NCBI RefSeq assembly: GCF_039596395.1
Contig: NZ_JBCNJT010000001.1
Coordinates: forward strand, 841,315 to 905,314
From: Fluviicola sp.
GTDB lineage: Bacteria > Bacteroidota > Bacteroidia > Flavobacteriales_D > Crocinitomicaceae
Direction: 5' to 3'
DNA: 64,000 nucleotides
Shown: positions 51,076-59,833 of the stretch, piece by piece
How positions within the stretch are numbered: the first letter of the stretch is position 1
How the letters are laid out: every line of letters starts with the position of its first letter
Program-made: the position numbers and the translations under genes
Notes under the pieces: model-generated
The model's database searches: none
What the model saw: only the letters and a program-made list of their open reading frames with translations
What the model was told of the DNA's origin: nothing

Positions 51076-52284
51076 ATGTCTTTAGAAGGAAAAAAGATTC
51101 TGGTTGGTATTACTGGCGGAATCGCAGCGTACAAAATAGCATCCTTCGTAAGATTATTAAAGAAACAAGGGGCAGAGGTCAGATGTATGATGACTCCTGC
51201 CTCTTCTGATTTTATAACACCGCTTACGCTTTCCACCTTATCCGGATCCCCGGTAGGAATTGAATTCTACGATTCCAAAACCGGTGAATGGACCAACCAC
51301 GTCGAATGGGCTTTGTGGGCAGATGTGATGATCTTCGCCCCGGTGACAGCCAATTCACTGGCAAAAATGGCTCACGGCTTTTCAGATAATTTCCTGCTGG
51401 CAACCTATTTGAGTGCCAAGTGCCCGATTTATATTGCTCCGGCAATGGACCTGGATATGTATCAGCATCAGACAACCAAAGACAACCTGGCCCGCCTGGA
51501 ATCATTCGGTTATACGATCATTCCGGCTGAAAGCGGCTTTTTGGCAAGCGGACTGGAAGGGCAGGGAAGAATGGCTGAGCCGGAAGTGCTGCTTCAGTAC
51601 ATGCTGGATCATTTTCATGCTGACAAACGTTTTTCGGGAAAGAAATTCCTGGTTACTGCCGGGCCGACTTACGAGGCGATAGATCCTGTACGTTTTATCG
51701 GGAACCATTCTTCGGGAAAAATGGGCTTTGCCCTGGCAGAAGCAATTGCATCGAAAGGGGGAGAAGTTGTTTTAATCAGCGGCCCAAGCAGCCTGAGCAC
51801 AAAACACAAAAACATCGAATTGATCCGTGTAACTTCTGCGCGCGATATGCTGCAGGCAGTACAGGATAACTGGAAACAAACCGACATGGGGATATTCGCT
51901 TCCGCGGTTGCAGATTATCGTCCGGCGGTTGCCGAAAGCCAGAAGATCAAGAAAACAGCCGATCAACTGGAAATTCTTTTGGAAAAGAACCCCGATATTT
52001 TGTCCTGGGCAGCTTCCAATAGATCAGGAGAAAACCAAAAAGTGATCGGCTTTGCCTTGGAAACCCAAAACGGCCTGGATTATGCTAAAGGAAAGCTTGA
52101 AAAAAAGAATCTGGATGCCATTGTGCTGAATGAAATGGGGGAACCGGGAGTTGGTTTCGGAACGGATACGAATTCCGTTAAATTACTCTTTAAAAACAAT
52201 AAAATGTGTAGCTTTGAGTTACAATCAAAGCAAGAATTGGCTTTCTTGCTGTTGAATGAACTGATGAATAATATCTATGAATAA
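51076..52284 (+). CDS. coaBC: Bifunctional phosphopantothenoylcysteine decarboxylase/synthetase
   Basis: 402 residues. CoaB joins phosphopantothenate and cysteine; CoaC decarboxylates the product. The CoaC flavin domain (1-180) opens KKILVGITGGIAAYKIASFV and has IAPAMDLDMYQHQTTKDN. The CoaB domain (about 188-402) has KFLVTAGPTYEAIDPVRFIG and NHSSGKMGFALAEAIA. It overlaps porD by 8 bp. Confidence 0.95.
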   Translation: MSLEGKKILVGITGGIAAYKIASFVRLLKKQGAEVRCMMTPASSDFITPLTLSTLSGSPVGIEFYDSKTGEWTNHVEWALWADVMIFAPVTANSLAKMAHGFSDNFLLATYLSAKCPIYIAPAMDLDMYQHQTTKDNLARLESFGYTIIPAESGFLASGLEGQGRMAEPEVLLQYMLDHFHADKRFSGKKFLVTAGPTYEAIDPVRFIGNHSSGKMGFALAEAIASKGGEVVLISGPSSLSTKHKNIELIRVTSARDMLQAVQDNWKQTDMGIFASAVADYRPAVAESQKIKKTADQLEILLEKNPDILSWAASNRSGENQKVIGFALETQNGLDYAKGKLEKKNLDAIVLNEMGEPGVGFGTDTNSVKLLFKNNKMCSFELQSKQELAFLLLNELMNNIYE

Positions 52285-53176
52285 AATTCTAACCCTTGTC
52301 TTTTTGACGCTTATCGCAAGAGGCTATTCCCAGGAATTGAACTGTCAGGTTTCACTGATTACCAATATCAAAACCGAGGTAACTTCTGCTGAAAAAGAAT
52401 TGTTTGAGCAATTGAAACAGGTTGTTACCGAATTGATGAACAATACCAAGTGGACCGATGAAAAGTTCAAAGTGGAAGAACGCATCAATTGTCAGCTGCA
52501 ATTACAGATCAATACCATTAATAACGGGGAATTTACCGGGTCTATCCAGGTTCAGTCCAGCAGACCGGTTTACAACGGATCTTACAATACGACTTTATTT
52601 AATTTCCAGGACGACAACCTGGATTTTACCTATACGAGAAGCAGCCAGGTGATTTATGCCAAGAACCAGTTCAGGGATAATTTGTCTTCCGTTCTGGCAT
52701 TCTATGCGTATTATATTATTGCACTGGATTTTGATTCTTTTTCCAAACAGGGCGGAACCAAGTATTTCCAGGAAGCACAGCAAATTGTGACGAATGCACA
52801 GACTTCTTCCGCAAAGGGATGGAAATCCAACGAACAGGGAAAAAAGAACCGCTATTGGCTGGTGGAAAATGCTTTGCAGCAGTTGTTCGAGCCTTTGAGA
52901 GAATGCTACTACGAATACCACCGTTTGGGAATGGATCATTTATACGACAAACCGGACGATGCGAAAAAAGCGATCTACAATGCATTGGATAAATTATCCA
53001 AAGTAGCTTCAGCACGGCCAAATACGATCAATATCATCAACTTCGCGTATTGCAAATTGAATGAGTTGAAGAATCTCTATTCTGTTGCAAAGCCGGAAGA
53101 GAAAACACAGATCGTAGCGGTATTAAAGAAAATTGACCCTGCGAATTCAACCAAATACGAAGAAATTCTGAATTAA
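52277..53176 (+). CDS. porD: T9SS protein PorD (DUF4835)
   Basis: 299 residues, signal peptide (1-14, RGYSQELN). QELNCQVSLITNIKTEVTSA is the mature N-terminus, followed by NCQLQLQINTINNGEFTGSI and YNGSYNTTLFNFQDDNLDFT, the DUF4835 pattern. PorD is needed for T9SS secretion in Porphyromonas. It sits in the conserved cluster between coaBC and recN, overlapping the recN start by 1 bp (TAATG). Confidence 0.88.
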   Translation: MNKILTLVFLTLIARGYSQELNCQVSLITNIKTEVTSAEKELFEQLKQVVTELMNNTKWTDEKFKVEERINCQLQLQINTINNGEFTGSIQVQSSRPVYNGSYNTTLFNFQDDNLDFTYTRSSQVIYAKNQFRDNLSSVLAFYAYYIIALDFDSFSKQGGTKYFQEAQQIVTNAQTSSAKGWKSNEQGKKNRYWLVENALQQLFEPLRECYYEYHRLGMDHLYDKPDDAKKAIYNALDKLSKVASARPNTINIINFAYCKLNELKNLYSVAKPEEKTQIVAVLKKIDPANSTKYEEILN

Positions 53177-54822
53177 TGTTGAAATCCCTTTCCGTTCAAA
53201 ATTTTGCTTTGATTGAACATGTTTCCCTTCATTTTCACGATGGACTGCATGTGATTACCGGAGAAACAGGTTCGGGAAAATCCATATTGCTTGGTGCATT
53301 GAACCTCATATTGGGAGAACGTTCCGATTTTTCTGTCATCCGCGACCCGGAAAAGAAAACCATCGTTGAAGCCGTCTTTCAGTTAAATGAAAGCTTTAAG
53401 GATTGGTTTATCCGTGAGGATATCGATTGGGAGCCGGAAACACTGATTCGCAGAGAAATTACCAGCCAGGGAAAATCACGTTCTTTCATTAACGATACAC
53501 CGGTTCAATTGAACCAGTTGAAAGAATTGACCGAGCAATTGGTCTATATTCACTCGCAGCACGAAACACTGGAAATTAAAAAAACGAAGTTTCAGTTTGA
53601 TTTACTGGATTCATATGCCGATAGCCTGGATCTTGCCCAGCAGGTAGGAGCAACTTACAACCAGATCCATCGGTTGAAGACAACCCGTGAACGTTTGGAA
53701 TCGTCCCGATCGAGCCAGTTGCAGGAATTGGATTATATCCGCTTCCAGTTGAATGAAATTCAGCAGTTAAACCTGGACCAGGTAGATTATGCTGCTTTGG
53801 AAAACGATTTTAATAAGTTGTCGCAACTGGATGATCTGAAAGAAGCATATTCCTCGGTTATCCAGGCAATGGAACAGGAAAACGGCGCAACAGACCAGCT
53901 TAGAAGATTGAAAGTTCATATCGACAAGTGGAAAAATGCAGATGTTGATCTGAACAGTATTTCTGTCAGGCTGCAGGAAGTCATTGCGGAATTGCAGGAA
54001 ATTTCCAGAGATTCGGACAGGCAGCTGAACCAGTTGGAAGGCGATCCGGAAACGTTGTTTCGCTTAACCGAATCACTGGACGAATACAACAAGATCTTAA
54101 AAAAGCATCATTTCTCGACCCAGGAAGAATTGATCGCTTATTTCAATAGCCTGGAAAGCAAACTGGAAGAATCCGATTCTTCGGATGAGCGCATTGCTGA
54201 ATTAACGGCAGAAATTGATAAGAAAGAGCAGGAATTACAGCAATTGTCGGAGAAATTGTTCGGGAAACGATCCGCGGTTGTTTCAAAACTGGAAGGGTAT
54301 TTACTGGAATTGCTGACGGAAATGAAAATGGAACATTCCCGCTTCCAAATCCTGCTTGAAAGATCTGAAAAGATGGACGCAAACGGCGGAATGAGTATTC
54401 AGATCCTTTTCTCGGCGAATAAAGGCCTGGAATTAAAGCCCATCGAAAAAGCTGCAAGCGGCGGGGAATTGTCCCGGGTGATGCTGGCTATCCAATTGAT
54501 CATGAGTGAGAAGAAATCCCTTCCTACTTTGATTTTGGATGAGATCGATACCGGAGTTTCCGGCGAAGTTGCTTTGAGAATGGGGAAATTGCTGAAGCAG
54601 ATGGGAAAACATTTGCAGGTTTTTGCCATTACACACCTTCCACAGGTCGCTGCAAAAGGAGATTACCATTTCGAAGTATCCAAGTCACACGCAAACAGTC
54701 AAACGATTTCTGAAATTCACGAGTTGAACAAAGATCAGCGTATTGAAGCGCTTGCGAAACTGATTTCCGGTGAACAGGTCACAGACCTAGCGCGTTCTTC
54801 TGCCATCGAATTGATGAACTGA
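53176..54822 (+). CDS. recN: DNA repair ATPase RecN
   Basis: 548 residues, SMC-like. Walker A GETGSGKS (29-36), a coiled-coil region (about 165-370) and the C-terminal signature SGGELSRVMLAIQLI with Walker B TLILDEIDTGVSG. RecN holds broken DNA ends together in double-strand-break repair. It starts within the porD stop. Confidence 0.95.
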   Translation: MLKSLSVQNFALIEHVSLHFHDGLHVITGETGSGKSILLGALNLILGERSDFSVIRDPEKKTIVEAVFQLNESFKDWFIREDIDWEPETLIRREITSQGKSRSFINDTPVQLNQLKELTEQLVYIHSQHETLEIKKTKFQFDLLDSYADSLDLAQQVGATYNQIHRLKTTRERLESSRSSQLQELDYIRFQLNEIQQLNLDQVDYAALENDFNKLSQLDDLKEAYSSVIQAMEQENGATDQLRRLKVHIDKWKNADVDLNSISVRLQEVIAELQEISRDSDRQLNQLEGDPETLFRLTESLDEYNKILKKHHFSTQEELIAYFNSLESKLEESDSSDERIAELTAEIDKKEQELQQLSEKLFGKRSAVVSKLEGYLLELLTEMKMEHSRFQILLERSEKMDANGGMSIQILFSANKGLELKPIEKAASGGELSRVMLAIQLIMSEKKSLPTLILDEIDTGVSGEVALRMGKLLKQMGKHLQVFAITHLPQVAAKGDYHFEVSKSHANSQTISEIHELNKDQRIEALAKLISGEQVTDLARSSAIELMN

Positions 54823-54943
54823 AGTTAAAGAATCGATGTTAAAAGTGAGAAAAAAGAATTAGTAATGATATCCCGTTGAACTTTTAACTTTTTCAATTTT
54901 AACATCCCACTTTACCGTATCTTTACTAACAAATACACGAATT

Positions 54944-55300
54944 ATGTTCAAGGTTCTTTTCATAACACTTTCGCTTGCTGCAACTGCTTTTCATTCTGAG
55001 GCAAAGAATTCCGATGGAACTGTTTATTCAGACGCCGGAGAAATCAGTAAAATGCGCATACAGGCTCATCGTGTAGCTTGCCAGCCGGGTGGTGCGGCCA
55101 ATTGTTTTTCGGTTCAGAAAGGAGCAACCATCGGGATGGATTCCTGGGAAGTGCTTCAGCAGCCGATTGAAGGATTTGATTATGAAGAAGGATACACCTA
55201 CGATGTGATCGTGAAAGTAGATGCTCAACCGGGAAAAACAGGTGCTGAAAGATTCAAATACACGCTGGTTGAAATAATTTCGAAGGTCAAAGAGGCCTGA
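54944..55300 (+). CDS. Small secreted protein of unknown function
   Basis: 118 residues. Signal peptide (1-20, ATAFHSEA). The mature part holds MRIQAHRVACQPGGAANCFS (two Cys, perhaps a disulfide) and then IEGFDYEEGYTYDVIVKVDA, a pattern that recalls DUF4377-like domains: 'GFxYexGxxYxLxV'. The match looks good by eye but is unverified. Single gene; a TATCTTTA sequence 28 bp upstream is a near-consensus -7 box. Confidence 0.65.
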   Translation: MFKVLFITLSLAATAFHSEAKNSDGTVYSDAGEISKMRIQAHRVACQPGGAANCFSVQKGATIGMDSWEVLQQPIEGFDYEEGYTYDVIVKVDAQPGKTGAERFKYTLVEIISKVKEA

Positions 55301-55328
55301 TTCTCTTTTTTCTCCTATCTTTAAAATT

Positions 55329-55727
55329 ATGGAGAAGAAATGGGTAATAACCGGTCTGATACTGGTCATCATTGCAATCATTTTAGGAGCATTCGGTGCT
55401 CATGGATTAAAGGATTTAACTTCCGACAACGATATTCTGGCAGCTTTTGATACTGCTACGAAATACCAGTTTTTCCAGGGGCTGGGCTTTTTAATCATTC
55501 CGTTTATCACAACACGTTTTGCAATTTCTGGCAAAGCAGTTTTCTATTTGTTACTTCTGGGAACTATTTTCTTTTCAGGAAGTATTTACGGATTGACTTA
55601 CTCCAAAGTGCATGCAGGCGGTTCCTTGTCCAAAGTTTTTGGCCCGGTTACACCTATTGGCGGATTGCTGATGATCGTCGGATGGACCGTATTATTAATC
55701 CAGGTAATCCGGTCGCGTAATTCATGA
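55329..55727 (+). CDS. DUF423 membrane protein
   Basis: 132 residues, four membrane helices. LVIIAIILGAFGAHGLK is the DUF423 signature (GAFGAHxLK), followed by ATKYQFFQGLGFLII, a GTIFFSGSIYGLT block and FGPVTPIGGLLMIVGWTVLL. Function unknown. It overlaps the metallo-beta-lactamase gene by 4 bp (ATGA). Confidence 0.92.
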   Translation: MEKKWVITGLILVIIAIILGAFGAHGLKDLTSDNDILAAFDTATKYQFFQGLGFLIIPFITTRFAISGKAVFYLLLLGTIFFSGSIYGLTYSKVHAGGSLSKVFGPVTPIGGLLMIVGWTVLLIQVIRSRNS

Positions 55728-56497
55728 AATTTACTGCAACGATATTGGGTTCGGGAACATCGCAGGGAGTTCCGGTAATAGCTTGTGAGTGTCACGTATG
55801 CACTTCGCAGAAACCGGAGGATAATCGTTTGCGCTGTTCGGTTCTGCTGGAAATTGCAGGAAGGAATTATGTGATTGATGCAGGCCCGGATTTCAGGCAG
55901 CAAATGCTGAAATTCAAGGTGAAAAGCCTGGAAGCAGTTCTGTTTACACATGAACACAAAGATCACATGGCTGGGCTGGATGATGTGAGAGCCTTCAATT
56001 TTATTGAAAGCAGGGATATGGACATCTATTGCTCAAAAGCTGTTGAAATTGCATTGAGACGTGAATACCATTACGCCTTCCAGGAAGATAAATACCCGGG
56101 AATTCCCCAGTTGAATATCATCAACATTGAGAATAAACCATTTAAGCTTTCGGGAAGTATCCCGGTTATTCCGGTGGAAGTGATGCACTATTTCATGCCT
56201 GTTTTGGGGTTCCGGATAGCTGATTTCGCTTATATAACGGATGCTAAAACAGTGGAACCGGAAGAAATTGAAAAGCTGAAAGGAGTAAAAACATTGGTAG
56301 TGAATGCTTTGCGGAAAGAGCCGCATATTTCACATTTCAACCTGGAAGAAGCTTTGCGCTTTATAGACCAGGTGAAGCCGGAACGTGCTTATTTGACACA
56401 TATTTCGCATCTTTTCGGAACACATGAAGAGATCGAAAGAGAATTGCCTCCAAATGTATTTGCAGCTTTTGACGGTTTGAAACTCGAATTCGATTAA
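55724..56497 (+). CDS. Metallo-beta-lactamase-fold phosphodiesterase (PhnP-like)
   Basis: 257 residues. ILGSGTSQGVPVIACECHVC (7-26) and RCSVLLEIAGRNYVIDAGPD open a PhnP/RNase Z-like fold. HEHKDHMAGLDD (about 76-87) is the zinc motif HxHxDH, and VMHYFMPVLGFRIADFAYIT and LTHISHLFGTHEE provide later ligands. PhnP acts on ribose cyclic phosphates, but without other phn genes it may process other cyclic nucleotides. Co-translated with DUF423. Confidence 0.88.
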   Translation: MKFTATILGSGTSQGVPVIACECHVCTSQKPEDNRLRCSVLLEIAGRNYVIDAGPDFRQQMLKFKVKSLEAVLFTHEHKDHMAGLDDVRAFNFIESRDMDIYCSKAVEIALRREYHYAFQEDKYPGIPQLNIINIENKPFKLSGSIPVIPVEVMHYFMPVLGFRIADFAYITDAKTVEPEEIEKLKGVKTLVVNALRKEPHISHFNLEEALRFIDQVKPERAYLTHISHLFGTHEEIERELPPNVFAAFDGLKLEFD

Positions 56498-56569
56498 CCG
56501 GCATTTTTTCAGATAAGCATCCGATTTTAGTGAATTCCGCCGAATTCCAATGATAGCTGGAAATATTCC

Positions 56570-56599
56570 TTGTAGGCTTGAAATTAAATTCTAAATTTG
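56570..56599 (+). promoter_or_regulatory. Promoter of fabI (TTG-N19-TAAATTTG)
   Basis: TTG 56570-56572 and TAAATTTG 56592-56599, 19 bp apart, 18 bp before the ATG at 56618. Confidence 0.7.
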
Positions 56600-56617
56600 T
56601 TCCCAAATCAAACAATT

Positions 56618-57427
56618 ATGTCAAAATTATTGGAAGGAAAACGTGGAATCATTACCGGAGCATTGGACCAAAATTCAATTGCCTGGAAAGTTGCTGAAAA
56701 AGCACATGAACACGGCGCGACGTTTGTTTTAACAAATGCTCCAATTGCAATGCGAATGGGGGAGATTAATGAATTGGCTGCAAAGACGAATTCACAGATT
56801 ATTCCTGCCGACGCAACAAATACAGAAGATTTGAAGAAGCTTTTCACAGAAGCTCAGGAAATTTTAGGTGGTAAGATTGATTTCGTACTTCACTCGATCG
56901 GTATGAGTGTGAATATTCGCAAGAACATTCCTTACCAGGACCTGAACTACGACTTTTTCCAAAAAGGAATTGATGTTTCTGCTTTGTCACTGCACAAAAT
57001 GCTTTCCGTAGCGAAAAACATGGATGCAATCAATGAGTGGGGAAGTGTAGTAGCTCTAACATACATGGCTGCTCAGAGAACTTATCCTTTCTACACGGAT
57101 ATGGCTGATATCAAGGCAATGCTTGAATCAATCGCAAGAAGTTTCGGTTACCACTACGGTTTGGAGAAAAAAGTACGTATCAATACGGTTTCCCAGTCTC
57201 CGACTAAAACAACTGCCGGAACAGGTATTAAAGGATTCGGTGATTTCTACGACTATGCAGATGCGATTGCTCCGCTTGGAAATGCAAGCGCGGAAGACTG
57301 TGCAAATTACTGTATCACGTTATTCTCTGACTTAACGAGAATGGTTACGATGCAGAACTTATTCCACGACGGTGGTTATTCCACAACAGGAGTCAGTGAC
57401 GCTGTTCTGGGGAAATTGGGAATCTAA
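56618..57427 (+). CDS. fabI: Enoyl-ACP reductase (NADH), FabI
   Basis: 269 residues from the ATG at 56618; an earlier in-frame ATG at 56597 lies inside the -7 box. FabI does the last reduction of each fatty-acid elongation cycle. KRGIITGALDQNSIAWKVAE (8-27) is the FabI cofactor loop. YMAAQRTYPFYTDMADIKAM holds the two Tyr and the Lys (Y-x6-K), and SQSPTKTTAGTGIKGF the substrate loop. It is the target class of triclosan. A hairpin at 57458 ends the gene. Confidence 0.95.
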   Translation: MSKLLEGKRGIITGALDQNSIAWKVAEKAHEHGATFVLTNAPIAMRMGEINELAAKTNSQIIPADATNTEDLKKLFTEAQEILGGKIDFVLHSIGMSVNIRKNIPYQDLNYDFFQKGIDVSALSLHKMLSVAKNMDAINEWGSVVALTYMAAQRTYPFYTDMADIKAMLESIARSFGYHYGLEKKVRINTVSQSPTKTTAGTGIKGFGDFYDYADAIAPLGNASAEDCANYCITLFSDLTRMVTMQNLFHDGGYSTTGVSDAVLGKLGI

Positions 57428-57457
57428 ATCTGATTTTTTATAAAAAACAATATGATG

Positions 57458-57490
57458 GGGACGTCCAGGCTTAGCCGGGACGTCCCTTTC
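57458..57490 (+). terminator. Terminator of fabI, GGGACGYCC hairpin family
   Basis: GGGACGTCCAGGCT, one T, AGCCGGGACGTCCC (57458-57486, one mismatch), then TTTC. It is sequence-related to the hairpin at 15417-15447. Confidence 0.78.
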
Positions 57491-57559
57491 TGTTTTATAC
57501 TAATTACTACTTTCGTAACGTTTTACCAGAAAACGATTACTTCTATAAACGGACCTATT

Positions 57560-58189
57560 ATGAAAAAGAGATGCATCTTGCTGTTTGTGATCCTCTCGTA
57601 TCATACATCTGCCCAGGATTTGCCTTTGAAAGGCGGACGAGGAGGAATCCTGTCTTTTGGACAAAGAACAACCCTGAGTGCATTTAACGGAGATCACGAA
57701 CGCCCGGCAGTTGGTTTGGGAGGACAAATGAGACATCAGTTATCCGACCGGGTGAACACGGAATGGTTCATGGATTACTTGCCCGTAACCAATGAATATA
57801 CGCGTAGAAATGACCTGCATATTGGTTGGAGTGTTCTATTTTACCTGCTTCAAAATCCAACTCCTAAAGTTCAGCCATACATTGTTGCAGGACATTGCTT
57901 TGACCGCACCTTGCAAACAGAACTGGCAGACCGCACGAATAAAATTGAGCGCTGGAGCAGTGCAGTACAGGGTGGAGCAGGAGTTCATTTCAATCTGACG
58001 CCGCGTTTTGATGTTTCACTTTCCAGTCAATACATGATCCATTTGGGAACAGATATCCATTCGCAAGTGGAAGAAGACGGAAGTGTTCATTTTGAAAAGC
58101 ACAAGGGAGGTTCGCTCGAAGGATATTTACTGACCTCGTTGACGTTAAACTATAAATTGGCAGACTTATGGAAATCAAAAAGGAAATAG
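57560..58189 (+). CDS. Secreted outer-membrane-type beta-barrel protein
   Basis: 209 residues from the ATG at 57560, which opens the signal MKKRCILLFVILSYHTSAQ; a 36-codon longer frame runs through the fabI terminator and is not real. Amphipathic strands GLGGQMRHQLSDRVNTEWFM, DLHIGWSVLFYLL and RFDVSLSSQYMIHLG suggest a small outer-membrane barrel. Its 3' end overlaps the next gene by 22 bp, so the two are translationally coupled. Confidence 0.7.
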   Translation: MKKRCILLFVILSYHTSAQDLPLKGGRGGILSFGQRTTLSAFNGDHERPAVGLGGQMRHQLSDRVNTEWFMDYLPVTNEYTRRNDLHIGWSVLFYLLQNPTPKVQPYIVAGHCFDRTLQTELADRTNKIERWSSAVQGGAGVHFNLTPRFDVSLSSQYMIHLGTDIHSQVEEDGSVHFEKHKGGSLEGYLLTSLTLNYKLADLWKSKRK

Positions 58190-58731
58190 GCATCTTGTTT
58201 TTGGGTTTTCTCACCGGAACCAATTTTACGGATGCACAGATTCTTGCCGAAGGCCAGCGCGCCGGATTGCTGCAAACGACCGGGAGTATTTATCCTTCTC
58301 AGCAACTGAATACAAAAGGATTGAATTTATACGTCGGCGGATACCTGAATTATCACTTTGATGATAAATACAGTTTCAGAGGAGACATTTACCAGTTCAT
58401 CGGTGCTCAGTCGAAACCGGGTTATGTCAACGATCATGTACAGGTTCAGGCAGGATTCATGCGTTACTTTCCTGTAAAGCGATTAGACCCGTTTGTAGGA
58501 TTGCAGGTCGGTTTTTCAGCTATCCAGACCAATGAACGAAGCGAACGCATTTACAACTCGGCTTTTGCCGTAAAAGCAGGATTAAATTATCACGTTTATA
58601 AATTCTTCTATTTCTTTCTGGAATGTCAATACATTCACCAAACAGATCCGTGGCATGCACGACCGCTTGATCAGTTCATGGGAACCGGAGGATTGGGCTT
58701 TCAATTGCCTTGTAAAAACGTAAGACAATAG
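58168..58731 (+). CDS. Secreted outer-membrane-type beta-barrel protein
   Basis: 187 residues. Signal-like start MEIKKEIGILFLGFLTGTNF, then TDAQ. Strand pairs GLNLYVGGYLNYHFDDKYSF, VQVQAGFMRYFPVKRLDPFV and YHVYKFFYFFLECQYIHQTD suggest an outer-membrane barrel, perhaps the partner of the preceding gene. No known family named. The overlap of 22 bp with the gene before is unusually long. Confidence 0.68.
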   Translation: MEIKKEIGILFLGFLTGTNFTDAQILAEGQRAGLLQTTGSIYPSQQLNTKGLNLYVGGYLNYHFDDKYSFRGDIYQFIGAQSKPGYVNDHVQVQAGFMRYFPVKRLDPFVGLQVGFSAIQTNERSERIYNSAFAVKAGLNYHVYKFFYFFLECQYIHQTDPWHARPLDQFMGTGGLGFQLPCKNVRQ

Positions 58732-58767
58732 CTCAAATGGTTCAAATGAATTGTTTAAACTTTTTGA

Positions 58768-58820
58768 TTCCGATAGCTATCGGAACTTTTTGAACTCTTT
58801 TGAACTCTTTTGAACTCTTT
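58768..58820. repeat. Palindrome plus three TGAACTCTTT repeats
   Basis: TTCCGATAGCTATCGGAA (58768-58785), a perfect 18-bp palindrome, followed by three perfect copies of TGAACTCTTT (58791-58820). TTGAAC-type wording also occurs at 38460-38530, 49820-49860 and 54885-54900. Confidence 0.8.
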
Positions 58821-58834
58821 TTAACTTGATTAAG

Positions 58835-59749
58835 TTATCCTCCCCAGTCGCAATTGGATTCCGGATCTGCACAATTAAACTGTAAGGCCGGTTCTTCTTG
58901 GTCTCTTTCAATGCTTTGTTTGAGCAATAAAATCCGGTTCGCTTCCGGGTACGACAAGATTTTTGTTTTCAGGATGCGGTTTATTTCTGCCAGTACAATC
59001 GGTTTCGGGTACATGTAAATCCGGTGTTCCATATCGTTGATTACGCGTTCGCGAAGTAAAAGCAGGTCTTTTTTGAACAAATCGCTTTTTTGAATCACCT
59101 GGAAGGAACCACTCAGGAATTTGTAATTGTTGGTGTCTCCCAACAAGGAGCCGCCACCGTAATCCCAGGTGCGTTCAAAGAAGTTCAACCAGCCCGGTTC
59201 ATGTCTTCCCTGATCTCCTTCCGCTAGAATCTTCAAGGCCATGAAATCATCATCGGCTTCTCCTTTCGTGTATTTTGCGAGCTTTTGAAGGGCCAGGAAG
59301 TTGTAATCCAAAACGAATTCGGTACACTCAGCTTCACAGGAAGAACGGAATGCAAAGGATTTATTGATGAAACTCAAAGCCTCCATGCCGTTATAACCGT
59401 CGGGGAATTTCTTCGAAACCGCTTTTTCAATATCTCCGAATACTTTTTTTCCTGCGTGGTAAACACGTGCAAAATCTTTGTCTGTATGAACATAAGAAAG
59501 CGAATCAAGATAGGCCACCATGGAATTTACCGTCTTTTCAGGAAGGATTTTATTCAGCTTTTTAACCTGGTCGGGAGTGAGGTTGCGAACAACGGGATTC
59601 CGTTTGGGAACGGTGTCTGTTGCTGTTTCTTCCGGTTTATTGGTGGTTTCCTGATCGGTTTTTGCCTGGTCAGCAGTTTCTTTTTCCGGACTGTCGGAAC
59701 AGGAAGCAATCAGCAAGCAGATTGAAAAGCAGAATAAGAGTTGTTTCAT
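58835..59749 (-). CDS. Lipoprotein of unknown function
   Basis: 304 residues, lipobox LLIASC (Cys 17), then a long Thr/Glu/Lys spacer (20-55). The helical mature domain has LTPDQVKKLNKILPEKTVNS, GYNGMEALSFINKSFAFRSS and CEAECTEFVLDYNF, and it ends in NCADPESNCDWGG with Cys pairs. Many Cys suggest disulfides. I do not recognise the family. Single gene, divergent from the HExGH protein. Confidence 0.7.
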   Translation of the reverse strand: MKQLLFCFSICLLIASCSDSPEKETADQAKTDQETTNKPEETATDTVPKRNPVVRNLTPDQVKKLNKILPEKTVNSMVAYLDSLSYVHTDKDFARVYHAGKKVFGDIEKAVSKKFPDGYNGMEALSFINKSFAFRSSCEAECTEFVLDYNFLALQKLAKYTKGEADDDFMALKILAEGDQGRHEPGWLNFFERTWDYGGGSLLGDTNNYKFLSGSFQVIQKSDLFKKDLLLLRERVINDMEHRIYMYPKPIVLAEINRILKTKILSYPEANRILLLKQSIERDQEEPALQFNCADPESNCDWGG

Positions 59750-59833
59750 AGCGTAAAGTAATAAATCGCAATCTAAATTACATTATTTTTAAGTTTGAAA
59801 TCATAAATAAATCCTTCATTCGTTAGAATAGCA

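Noticed and set aside
57452-57559. Longer start for the barrel gene at 57560
   Set aside because: The extra 36 codons translate the fabI terminator hairpin; the ATG at 57560 gives a normal signal peptide.
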